The position numbers and the translations under genes were made by a program. 64,000 nucleotides of DNA from Daldinia sp. FL1419 (Eukaryota; Ascomycota; Sordariomycetes; Xylariales; Hypoxylaceae). This document shows, one piece after another, positions 48,232 to 59,585 of the stretch. The notes beneath the pieces were generated by a model, which did no database searches, was not told the origin of the DNA, and worked only from the letters and a program-made list of their open reading frames with translations. The DNA is taken from the NCBI GenBank assembly GCA_025201765.1, contig MU623352.1:186001-250000 (forward strand), read 5' to 3'. How positions within the stretch are numbered: the stretch's first letter is position 1; each line of letters begins with the position of its first letter.

Positions 48232-48744
48232 TCACTTCCATATATCGAATGTATGTCTCAGCATACGCCCAAAAGAGACCGTCTGAGCTCGGGTCAGCTG
48301 CTTATCGACTGCGGCCCAGAAACCATTACCCAGATCAGGTCCGTGCCTCCCTTCTAGAAACGCCTCGCAGCAGGTACTGAGACTACAGTGCTCGAACCCG
48401 AACGTGTAAAAGCGCCGAGGGTATCGATACTTCTGATTAGTCCTCCAGACGCTTGGGCGTATAATTTGATACCAATCTAGCAGAGACGCGACGTCCAAAA
48501 TCGAGCCGAGCCCTAAACGACTCAAGTGACACAATCGCATCGAGTTACACGTCGGCGCATCATTATACCGGGTCAGACTCGTCTTTGGGCTCACGCTGTT
48601 ACATGCATCCCGCAGCTCGTGCATGGAAACCATCAGTGGGGGCGACGGGCCGTCGCATTCGTGACGTCGCCTTGGGTATCGAATATATGAGCCGTTATTC
48701 GCCCTTACCGATCCAGCTTGCCATTGGGTACGCTCGCGTTGCAT
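48232..48744 (-). CDS. Hypothetical ORF of 170 residues, doubtful
   Basis: An open frame with an ATG at 48744; it stays open upstream to 48786 without another ATG. No domain is recognised. The composition is Arg/Cys/Ser-rich, with Trp-containing segments (LDWYQIIRPSVWR, GNGFWAAVDKQLTRAQ) and several cysteines (HCSLSTCCEAF). No signal peptide, introns or conserved neighbours support it. A frame this long can arise by chance in 10 kb of GC-balanced DNA, so it is listed as the best of the weak candidates in the gene-poor block. Confidence 0.22.
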   Translation of the reverse strand: MQRERTQWQAGSVRANNGSYIRYPRRRHECDGPSPPLMVSMHELRDACNSVSPKTSLTRYNDAPTCNSMRLCHLSRLGLGSILDVASLLDWYQIIRPSVWRTNQKYRYPRRFYTFGFEHCSLSTCCEAFLEGRHGPDLGNGFWAAVDKQLTRAQTVSFGRMLRHTFDIWK

Positions 48745-50407
48745 TCGTTGCGCACGGCAGTACCTAGATGCCGTAAGGCGAAGCAAAATTGAAGTCGCAT
48801 CTGTCCAACCCTTCTACCGCGCCGCGCGAGGGGTTTCCCGCGTCCGGGTAAAGGGGGTGTAGCAGTCTGTAGTCTACGTAGCTAGCGTGCGCACACAATT
48901 GTAAGAAAAAAGGTCGTATTTCCGCTCACACGTACGGATCCGTACATAACGCGCATACGTCATAAGGAGACATTGGCGGTCAAGCACAAAACACTTACCG
49001 CAACCGCGCATCGTCACCACCACCGTCGTTACGGCGCCCCACTTGGCTTCGTCGCCAACAGAGAGAAAGATGGGAAAGAAATCTGTCACCGCGCTTATCC
49101 GCCCGACGAAAAGAAAAAGAGACCGCCTGGGAAACGGGTACGCATCGTATCGTATCGTGGCTGGGCTTAAGGCGGTGGTCGTTACACCGAGCCGTGCGCG
49201 GGCAAAGTGCGCGCGCAGAAAAAAAGACGTTATGCTGCAAAGACCCCATTTCCCTTCTTACCAAACCCCAGGGTCTAAAGATTTGGGGGAGTGGAGGAAA
49301 AGAGGAGGGATTAAAGACACGCGGTCTTCGACACGGGCCAATTTGTGATTCTGGGGGGATTAAAGAACCGAATTGTGCCCCTGCCGAGCCCGAGACGGCC
49401 CGTATTGGATTTTTCTCGAATTATCAGTGAAAATATTTACGGCGAATCGGATGGGCCGCCCTTTCGTTTACTTGCCTCCGATTCTTGAGACATTTTTGGG
49501 TCGAACGGAAGTCTTGGCTTCCTCACGCGGTTACGCTGGTTTCCTTTGCCGGCAGGCTGATGGGATGGGATCGACCAGCTCGACCAGCTTTTGTCCAGCA
49601 GCGCCTCGGCCTGAGGCTACTTGGTTTTCTTTTTCTGTTCCCCCTTTTTCTCCTTTTCCGACTTTTTATTTACTCGGCATGCAAATTTTAGGTTCTGATC
49701 TCCCTCGGTATCCCGTTGTCGCAAACGTTTTATTGTTATCATTAACTATAGCTTGGCCCTGTACGTTTGCGCGGCCCGCATTCGGTGCTGTAACGTGTTG
49801 TACTAATTTTGTCAACTTGCGGCGTGCTTTTTATTGCTTTAATTGCGATGGAGCAAGCCTGCCAAGGATCTCGACGATAGAAAAATGGCCTGTAGTCCCC
49901 CGATAGAGACCAAGATCGACGTTCCTCGATCTTGGCTACCGAATTTACTCACCTGACTTATTGGCAATGCAGAGAGGGATGGCGAAGATTAGATGTAAAT
50001 AACTGACTGAGCCAAGCTTCCGATCCAATTGTTCCCATCTGTCTGAAATAACCGCAATCCTGACGACGGACGAATGAGAGGAACGGTCAACTAAGCAAAG
50101 AATGGCCTTAGGGGGGCAGCTTATGGTATCTACTATGTATGGTCATCCATGGTATCTCTGTAACCTCTTGGCATGACGCGCGAATATACATGCCAAGAAG
50201 AATTTGTCTAATGAGGTCTTCTCTATCCAACAATAGTACCGTAAATAGAGCACTGTACGTTATAATTCAAATAGGAGTCAGCGTGTTAGATATGGAGAGT
50301 TGGGCTGATCAAGGCGAGACGCTAGGTTAGGTAAAATACGTCCAGCATTTAGTGTATCGCGTCTGTATATCTATCGTGTGTACTTCGTATTGTATGTATA
50401 GTTCCAG

Positions 50408-50433
50408 ATACATACATACATACATACATACAT
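50408..50433. repeat. (ACAT)n microsatellite
   Basis: About six perfect tetranucleotide copies in the gene-poor region. It is a simple, probably length-variable repeat. Confidence 0.85.
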
Positions 50434-51160
50434 GCCCTACCTACATACTACATATGGACGTTGATCATATTAGATGCCTGCCACGATTGCTACAAGTTTG
50501 GTTCTACGCATGGATGTATTGTACGACGGTAGCGTCGGTACGTGCCCATACCCAAAAGTTTTGGGGGTGGGCGTACGCTAGGAAGAAACAATCACCTTGG
50601 CTGCGGAGAAATCGAACACAATTTAAGATCTGCCAGGACCTTTCCGGGCTGAAAGGGGGCCTTTAATGTCGGGGGCAGTAATAAGGCAGTATTAAGCTTT
50701 CGTCGTCGTTATGCCCATTTAAACTGTGCTGCCGTGTACATCAACTTCGATGGACTCAGCTATGGTAAAGAATCGTCAACCGTAGCGGCGAGTCTAAGTT
50801 CTAGAGTTTTCGCGCGCGTACCCCGTGCTCGTGGATGAAAACGCGGTCACCCTAAATGTATTAGCTCGACGGCGTGGCAAAAAAGCTTTAGCCTTGACAA
50901 CAAAGCCAAGAGGGCCCACGTCTTGGATACATTCATGATTAAACGGACTAGAACCCTTCTTGCGTCCATAAAAAAGTTTGAGACGTCGCTCTATTAGCTT
51001 TAGCTCCTGTAAAGGTTTCTAGAACCGGAAGACCTGAACCAATTGGCCGGGAAACCCTTTGGTCTTTAATCTTTCCAATGGATCCGGGATGTAATAAGTT
51101 TCATGTAAATATCGCAGATAGAATGAGTAAGCGTAATTAAAAAAAGGGACTCGTCGCTAA

Positions 51161-51190
51161 TAAAAAAAAAAACAAAAAAAAAAACAAAAA
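51161..51190. repeat. A-rich tract
   Basis: Three long A runs separated by single C bases, preceded by another A-run at 51138-51145. It could be a simple low-complexity tract or the tail of an old retroposed insertion. No target-site duplication or coding remnant is visible beside it. Confidence 0.7.
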
Positions 51191-54100
51191 ACGCCATGTT
51201 AGATATCGAATGAGGCATATTCGTGATAATGTTTAATTATTCCGAAGAGTAATGATCGAATTGTTTCAGGTCTCGTAAGCCAGTAAACCAAACTTTTTGT
51301 AGCCGGGTTTTATGATAACTTGCGTGCATTATGCCCTTGCTTCGACAGCGCATAGCGCTTCAGACGTCTGCTATTAAACATAGGATCCTAGGCGTCGCGA
51401 GAGATCATTATAGGATCTGGATAGTTCGTAATTACAATATGGCTGATAAGGGAATGATACCAAGATTCTGTACGTATGTAGTCTAAGTGCGGCTCCAATA
51501 GGGGTCGAGTAATAGCGACCGCCTCGCATAAAGCAGTGGTCGAAACAAGTTTTACGAGGCCACCTTATTTCTTTATTGCGTAAGCCCTTACAGCACCAAC
51601 GCGAGCGCGAGCGATTGTCGGCTGGTCGGAGACACGACGGGCATTGTCAAATATCGGGAATCAGGTACATGTTGGGAAAGGGTCTCCCCGTAGCGGATAA
51701 GTCTTAAGGAGCCCCCGGAGACCAAGCTATTCTCACCTCGGCAGACCGTAAACAAACCAGAAATTGCTGCTTGGGGGAGAGGAACCACATAATGTCCGAA
51801 TAAAAGCCATTGAGCCACTGACAAGGAGCTACAGCGTGGGCCACCAGATGGGAAAATCTTTTAGCGACACGAGCGGCTCGATCCTCGGATCCTCCCAGTG
51901 TAATTCCACGAAAATCCTTACTGTACTACCTAGCCTCTGTGTGGCCCGGCTATCCTGAATCCAGAAGCCTGCGAACGGCGAGGCGGACGCCCATTTTCTC
52001 TGAGTTGCATCTCCTAACCTAGCGTAATCACGCACTCGCGCACTCCAGACAAGGCACACCCCAGTCGTACGAATCCCGATTTTTGAGATTACCTTTTGTC
52101 GTCAACGTGATTGGCGAAATTAACTTAGTAAGGTCCCGGATTTGTATGCGTATTATATGTCCCAATGAGCGATTTGTACGTCAGATTCATTTACGAGGTT
52201 TTTTTCTTCTCTCTTCTCTATTGATGAGTATAGGGATGCATGCTATTAATGGTGAAATTGCGAGATAATATTAGCTGGGCTGGCGTAATGCGAACGAGCC
52301 ATCGAGTAAAATATGAAGCAGACGGTTGTTTTCGAGATGGCGAAGATGCCGATGACCGAAAAAAAGCCATGAAAGGTTTTCTTTTGAAATCTAGTTGTTT
52401 CGCCTACACCTGGATTTTAGGAAGCTATATGGCGCAAAGGCCATGCGACCTTCATTAATGTTGACTTTTATTGTCGGTGCTTCTGAGACTAACATATTCC
52501 GAATACACGCGAAGGGGGCAAGGAGCGGATATCGGACGAAGAATTGACGGTGGCCATAAGAACTATAAGACTACGAGCGGCAAGCTTTGTGGAGTTTACG
52601 GCCATACCGAACGAATACCCATCGGAGAAATTGCGGCAGACAAAGGTCTCTTTCTCCTTTCACCGAGTTCGTTTTCCCGGAGCATGTCGGTGAAAGCCTT
52701 GCCGCTTAATTTTTAGTAACATATGTAGTGTAGAATGTGTAGAGGGATAAAATTTAATTGCGAGAATGACATGTTCATGTGGTCTGTGGTCAAGTTAGCT
52801 GGGGGGTACGTATCTGTGGTGCAAGTCTGTGGTACAAGTCTGGGAAAATGCGGGATTGGTCCCCATGGGCAATTATGACGTAGGAAAGTAAGCCACAGAC
52901 GCCAGACGGCTTGTTTGGAATCAGTTAGAGTAGTAAGAATTGCTACGCAACCCACGAAATCCACGCAAACGCTGCTAGCTAGCTGCTGCGTGCGTTCAAT
53001 GGGTCAACTTCCCCTAGTAATTGGCCCCATTGCTCCATTGCTCTGGGAGCCCTTGAGGGCCCTAGCAAGCCGAGAAATAAAGCCGCATTTGGCAGGTTCC
53101 TGGTTAAGCGGTAACAAGACGTATGGGACGTATATAATACTCCGCGTTAAGAATGACGATTGTCAGTTGATAGGGATAGACTGGGCATTTTCCGGATTGC
53201 TCTATATCGAATTGGGAGAGCTGTAAATAGTTAAATGGCATGGTATGCTCTAATAAAACAACTCGATACAACACGATGATATGTACATGTTGTTTTTTAG
53301 CAGGATCGACAGGACCGGGTGCCTAGGTGGATTCTTCCAGCGCCTTTCCGCTTTTGAAAGCAGCCTCGCTCAGCGTCTGAATGGAAAATGGCTCATAATG
53401 CTGGTAAAGATAGTAATGTAGGTACGTACATATGTATGTACAATGTGGTAATATCCCCTTAGAATGTACTTCCATGTTAGCATGTACCCGGGATTACCTA
53501 TTGTGTATGTACCGCGCGCATGTGGTTTAGCGTACATATTATACGTACATATGGTCCAGGTGCTGCTTTGCAGAGAGAGGCCTACAGATGCGTGATGATT
53601 TGATGGGTGTAATGGTAGCATTAACAAGGCATAGCGGACATAGCAGGCATAGCACAGTAATGAGGCGCACTGACTCGCCATTTGACCGGCTTTCGTCGTA
53701 CAACCTGGCACTGTGAGAAACTAACTTTTTAACATGAGCGGACAAGGATACATGGGTTTGCATGGGTGGGTCTTAGTTCGATGGCCTAACAGCCCTCGCA
53801 TAAGCCCATGGGTCCAGAGGGATAAACCGTGCTTCCCGAATGCAGAGAGCTCAAGGAATCTTGATTTAGGATGAGCGCTGTAAACCGGGAGAAAAAAAAA
53901 CATCTCACCAAAACAATTAGACTACCTAAAGTTACTCTCATGCCAACAAGTTGCGTACAGATTAGCGAAACGTACCCGAAAACAGCTCAATTGGAAAGAA
54001 GAAATGCCTCTACAGCTTCAAAGTATCAAGTATAGTCCCCAGAGCTTTGACCGTAAATTGGTTATGGAAAAGTCGGTGCGCGCGTTGTCATCATGGGCTC

Positions 54101-55422
54101 AATCGAGTTGTAAATTCCCGCAAGATCAGAATGTTCATGGGGGCGCTCTTGCTCTTTGCTCTGGAGATGGATGTGGAGTCCAAGCTGTTCAGGTACCGAA
54201 AGGTGGAGCATGCAGGGACCAAATCACACTGTGACTTGTACTTCCCTATCAGTAGTAGTAGAATTCACGGGCTGTATAGGTACTTTACCTAAATCAGTAG
54301 CTATTTAGGTATAGCTACAAGCTCGCCCACTTGGGATTGCGTGGGATGCACCGTACCTTGGGCCCCTGAGTACTAATGGCGCATAGAAGCAATTTCCCCA
54401 GGGAACGAGATTAGCTAACACGGCTACACGTGCATCTACAAGTAAACTTAGAGGTTAGGGTACATTATATAGTTATGTCAATGTCAACAAACTTTCAGGG
54501 TTAATGGGGCAAAAAATGTATCTAGGTACTTTTGCAAATTCGAGATTAGTGACTCATTGTCAGTGCCAATTGAGGAAAGCTTGCTTCCGTAACTGCTGTA
54601 ACCATGTACGTTTATAGCACGTTACGTATCTAGGTCTTTGTACTATTTTGAGTGAATAAGTTGTTCGTGCCCTACAACCTTTGCGGCGTAACTGCCTGGA
54701 CACCTCGGCAACGAAATTATTTGCGTATAAAATCACGCGTGAATACATACCCTTTGTACGTACCTTAAAACAATGAGCCTAGAGGAATTATAAGTGACAT
54801 CGAAAATATCGCCCTAGCTTGGCCAATTAGGATCTATTAGACGTTAATGAGTGGATCTAGTGGAAACCTGCAGAAGGAAAGTACGAAAGCCCACACTGTG
54901 TCAGTTCGTACCGTTACTTCCATGCTTTGATGTAGTAGTGACCCAGTGGAAGCTTGGTCAACCCAGAGGCCCCACTTCGGAATTAGTTGCTCTCTCATCA
55001 CTCTGTTTCTCTCACCTTATAAAGAATTTCTTCTCCCACATTGGACGCGCTTTCTCTTTTTTCCTTCCCATCACGTTGAAGACTTTCGGCTGCTCTGGCT
55101 CGTCAATCCCCCCCAAGGTCGTCCGTGGTGCCTTCCCGCCAAATCTCCCCTCTCCCCTCCCTTCTGCGTGATTAGTCTGAACGTCGTCCATTTTATTCTC
55201 ACGACTATCATACCTCACCAAGAAACAAAAAACATAAACATCGTCAATTACCTATCTTTCAACCTAATCAGCATATTCCAATCGGATCCTATTGTCGCCT
55301 ACCCAGTTCGCCTAACCTGGACTAATAATAATAATTACCTGGACTCGGTCCTCAATCTTCACCATCTTAATTCGGTTTGACATTTAAGCATCGCTTGATT
55401 GTCATAACCAAAGCTCGCCATC

Positions 55423-58377
55423 ATGGCTGAGTCCAACAACGCCGCCGCGCCGGCACTTCACACAAACATCGAGTCGGGTAACTTCGACGAGAAGGAGGCT
55501 CACCGCGCCCATGATCCTACCGTTGCCAAGCCTGCTAAGGGCGAGGAAGAAGAGGAGGATGAGGACATTGATGCCTTAATCGAGGACCTCGAGTCGCAAG
55601 ACGGTAACGCCTTGGACGCCGAGGAAGAGGAAGATGGACAGCCCAGTGGCACTGGTCGTGTCGTACCGGAGGAGATGCTCCAAACTGACACTCGTGTCGG
55701 TCTCACTGAAGGTTAGTTTTGGCATCGCGATGCGACCGCACATTTGTAAACGGCGTGAACTAATTGATTACAGCTGAGGTTACCAACCGTCGCCGAAAGT
55801 ATGGTCTCAATCAGATGAAGGAGGAGAAGGAGAACCTCATCCTCAAGTTTTTCGTGAGTTTCCACTCGCTGTTTCCTTAATTGCTGTATTCTAACGTAAG
55901 ACAGGGTTTCTTCATCGGTCCTATCCAGTTCGTCATGGAGGCTGCCGCCGTCCTTGCTGCCGGTTTGGAAGATTGGGTCGATTTCGGTGTCATTTGCGCC
56001 CTGCTACTTCTTAACGCCTGTGTCGGTTTCATTCAGGAATTCCAGGCTGGTTCGATTGTCGATGAGTTGAAGAAGACTCTTGCCCTCAAGGCTGTTGTCC
56101 TCCGAGACGGAACTCTTAAGGAAATCGAGGCTCCCCAAGTCGTCCCTGGTGATATCCTCCAAGTTGAGGAGGGTACCATTATTCCCGCTGATGGCCGAAT
56201 CGTTACCGATGATGCCTTCCTCCAGGTCGATCAGTCTGCTATCACTGGTGAATCTCTCGCTGTTGACAAGCACAAGGGTGACCAGTGCTTTGCGTCTTCG
56301 GCTGTCAAGCGTGGTGAGGCCTTCATGGTCGTCACCGCCACTGGTGACAACACTTTCGTCGGTCGTGCCGCTGCCCTCGTTAACCAGGCTTCTGCTGGTT
56401 CTGGTCACTTCACTGAGGTCCTCAACGGTATCGGAACTGTTTTGTTGATTCTCGTCGTCTTCACTCTCTTGGTTGTCTGGGTCTCTTCTTTCTACCGATC
56501 CAACCCTATCGTCGACATTCTCCGATTCACTCTTGCCATTACCATCGTTGGTGTTCCCGTCGGTCTTCCTGCCGTCGTTACCACTACCATGGCTGTCGGT
56601 GCTGCCTACCTCGCCAAGAAGAAGGCCATCGTTCAGAAGCTTTCTGCTATCGAGTCTTTGGCTGGTGTCGAAATTCTCTGCTCTGATAAGACTGGTACCC
56701 TCACCAAGAACAAGCTCTCTCTCTCTGAGCCCTACACCGTCGCCGGTGTTGACCCTGAGGATCTTATGCTTACTGCCTGTCTCGCTGCTAGCCGAAAGAA
56801 GAAGGGTATTGATGCCATCGACAAGGCTTTCCTAAAGTCTCTCAAGTACTATCCTCGTGCCAAGGGCGTTCTCTCCAAGTACATTGTCAAGGAGTTCTTC
56901 CCCTTCGACCCTGTCTCAAAGAAGGTTACTGCTGTTGTCGAGTCCCCTCAAGGTGAACGCATTACCTGTGTCAAGGGTGCCCCTCTTTTCGTTCTCAAGA
57001 CTGTCGAGGAAGACCATCCCATCCCTGAGGAGATTGACCAGGCCTACAAGAACAAGGTTGCTGAATTCGCTACTCGTGGTTTCCGTTCTCTCGGTGTTGC
57101 CCGCAAGCGTGGTGAAGGTGCCTGGGAAATCCTTGGTATAATGCCTTGCTCTGACCCCCCTCGTCACGATACTGCCCGCACTATCAACGAAGCCAAGCGC
57201 CTAGGTCTTTCCATTAAGATGCTTACTGGTGACGCTGTCGGTATCGCTCGTGAAACCTCTCGCCAACTCGGTCTCGGTACTAACGTCTACAATGCTGAGC
57301 GCCTTGGTCTCGGTGGTGGTGGTGACATGCCTGGTTCTGAGGTTTATGATTTCGTTGAGGCTGCCGATGGTTTCGCTGAAGTTTTCCCCCAACACAAGTA
57401 CAACGTCGTCGAGATCTTGCAACAGCGTGGTTACCTTGTTGCCATGACTGGTGATGGTGTCAACGATGCTCCCTCATTGAAGAAGGCTGATACCGGTATT
57501 GCCGTCGAAGGTGCCTCTGACGCTGCCCGATCTGCTGCCGACATTGTCTTCCTTGCCCCCGGTCTAGGTGCCATCATTGATGCTCTTAAGACTTCCCGAC
57601 AGATCTTCCACCGTATGTACGCCTACGTTGTCTACCGTATTGCTCTTTCCCTTCACTTGGAGATCTACCTCGGTCTGTGGATTGCAATCTTGAACCGTTC
57701 TCTCAACATTGAGTTGGTTGTCTTTATTGCCATCTTCGCCGACGTTGCCACTCTCGCCATCGCCTACGACAATGCCCCCTATTCCATGAGCCCTGTCAAG
57801 TGGAACCTTCCTAAGCTCTGGGGTATGTCCGTCCTTCTCGGTGTTGTTCTTGCTATCGGTACCTGGATTACTGTCACCACCATGTACGCTCAGGGTGAGA
57901 ACGGTGGTATCGTCCAGAACAACGGTAACATGGATGAGGTTCTCTTCCTTGAGATCTCTCTTACTGAGAACTGGCTGATCTTCATCACTCGTGCTAATGG
58001 TCCTTTCTGGTCTTCTATCCCCTCGTGGCAGTTGACTGGTGCCATTCTCGTTGTCGATATCCTCGCCACTTGCTTCACCATCTGGGGTTTCTTCGAGCAC
58101 GGAGCGTTGACTCACATTGTCGCCGTCGTCCGTATCTGGATTTTCTCCTTTGGTGTCTTCTGCATCATGGGTGGTGTTTACTACATCCTCCAGGACAGCG
58201 TTGGATTCGACAACCTTATGCACGGCAAGTCCCCCAAGGGAAGCCAAAAGCAGAGATCGCTCGAAGACTTCGGTAAGTTTTATTCTTCTACGCGCTATTT
58301 CATTGGACTTCTAGCTAACATACTATCCAGTCGTCTCTCTCCAACGTGTGTCTACACAACACGAAAAGTCCCAATAG
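55423..58377 (+). CDS. pma1: Plasma-membrane H+-ATPase
   Basis: The P-type proton pump that sets the plasma-membrane potential. Exons 55423-55711, 55774-55853, 55905-58272 and 58331-58377 encode 927 residues, the usual length. The N-terminus is very acidic (EEEEEDEDIDALIEDLE). The TGES loop, the phosphorylated Asp384 in CSDKTGTLTKN, KGAP, MLTGDAVGIA and TGDGVNDAPSLKKAD are all present, with about ten membrane helices. The last 47-nt exon encodes the conserved autoinhibitory tail VVSLQRVSTQHEKSQ, in which the Ser-Thr pair is the glucose-dependent phosphorylation site in yeast. Codons are strongly biased to C- and T-ending forms, as in very highly expressed genes and unlike its neighbours. The pyrimidine-rich stretch just upstream supports a strong promoter. 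Confidence 0.97.
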
Positions 58378-59585
58378 ACGGTCTCTCGATGAAACGGACG
58401 AACCCACATCTTAGCGGTAGTCGTCGGTCGGGAAGGCTTTTAATTGGTGGTACATACTGTTGCCTTCGGTTTATAGATTAGATATACTCCGGTTGGGCTT
58501 GGTTGTTCACTTCGTTTCCTTTCTGTAAACTGAAATACCACGGCGTATAGGCCCTCGGTTAAGTCATACCCATGTCGCTTTAGACTTAATTACGAATGAA
58601 AGAAATATAAAATACGCTGTCTCCTATTGATTGTGAATGTGGCGTGGGCCTGTTGTAGTAAATGAAGTCATAAGCCTTGTAAATCCTGTAGGTTTGAGAT
58701 TGAGCCAGGAATCTCTTTCTGTTAAGCTGTTTGAAGTTTTGTAGAAGGTAAGGATTTATCGGGGTTCCTCACGTTGCCACGCTGATATGTAAGTCTGGGT
58801 ACACCCTAATAACTCACCTGGTGATGTAAGTTTTATTGTGTTTCTTTGTGTTTCTTTTCCTCCTTGTTCATCTCAGCGGATCCCATTATGATAATCTGTC
58901 TTCACTGCTTCAATTAGCTCCCAAGTTCCCAGTATCGTTGTGCCAAGTCTTAGTAAATACATTGGCGTGAGGCATCTCGCTTAAGTAGGTATCTCGTAGT
59001 GTTTCCCTAAACGGTATAGCGCTATAGTTGTATCATATATAATACCCCGATAAGAGAATTTTCTACCGTGATACCAAGCTCTAAACTTTCCATGCAACTT
59101 ACGAGCTTTCAACAACATCAAAGTGTGAATGGAGGCGTTAATTCCAGTCTTAATTTTCTTTATTAATGCCAAGTTAGTATCAAAGTCGCTGAACCACCTA
59201 CGTGAGCGAGCGTACTTGTTGAATGGAGATTTGTACATGGTGTACAATAGAGTCGTTCTTACCCTCAGAATCCCCCCCAGGCTCGTAAACGTCGCTGCCG
59301 CCTCTATCCTTTCCACCGTCTAGAGGCACTATCTTTCTTCTACAGTCCCGCCTACATCCTCACAAATTAGTCACATCCCCTAGGATACACTATCTACAAG
59401 GCTGCATCTTCCTATTGATGAATGAAAAATTTCTCCTCTTGCAAATTGTCAATACCCCTTCACAGACCAGTGGTTCCAATCTAGATATTTGCAACATTTC
59501 CTAGGGGGAATCGCGAGCTTGTCTATACACATTGCGACCGTATTTCCTACCTCTCTATTGACACCTAACTGGAAATACTGCCAAG
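58378..59585. other. Intergenic region between pma1 and the DCAF4-like gene
   Basis: About 1.2 kb. It should contain the pma1 3' untranslated region and the next promoter. A 111-codon minus-strand frame at 58981-59316 has no recognised content and overlaps a plus-strand chance frame; it is not called. Confidence 0.45.

Larger units (their letters stand above)
44594..55422. other. 10.8 kb gene-poor region
   Basis: No conserved protein is recognisable over 10.8 kb on either strand. The largest frames are 48232-48786 (minus, below) and 49373-49906 (plus, looks random). The part 45200-46750 is AT-rich with dense stops in all frames; 46750-50000 is GC-balanced with many CpG. A (GTGATC)n run lies at 44861-44883, an (ACAT)n repeat at 50408-50433 and an A-rich tract at 51161-51190. 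TACATA/GTACAT-rich sequence lies at 53415-53555. The last 450 bp before pma1 is pyrimidine-rich. It probably combines a long pma1 upstream region with unrecognisable old insertions. Confidence 0.5.

Noticed and set aside
49373..49906. 177-codon plus-strand ORF in the gene-poor block
   Set aside because: The true first ATG is at 49451, composition looks random, and no domain or introns are supported.
57564..58247. 227-codon minus-strand ORF opposite pma1
   Set aside because: It is a mirror of the strongly biased pma1 codons. Its Asp/Gly/Glu-rich content and lack of own signals mark it as a shadow.
58981..59316. 111-codon minus-strand ORF between pma1 and the DCAF4-like gene
   Set aside because: No domain, no neighbours' support, and it overlaps an equally open plus-strand frame.
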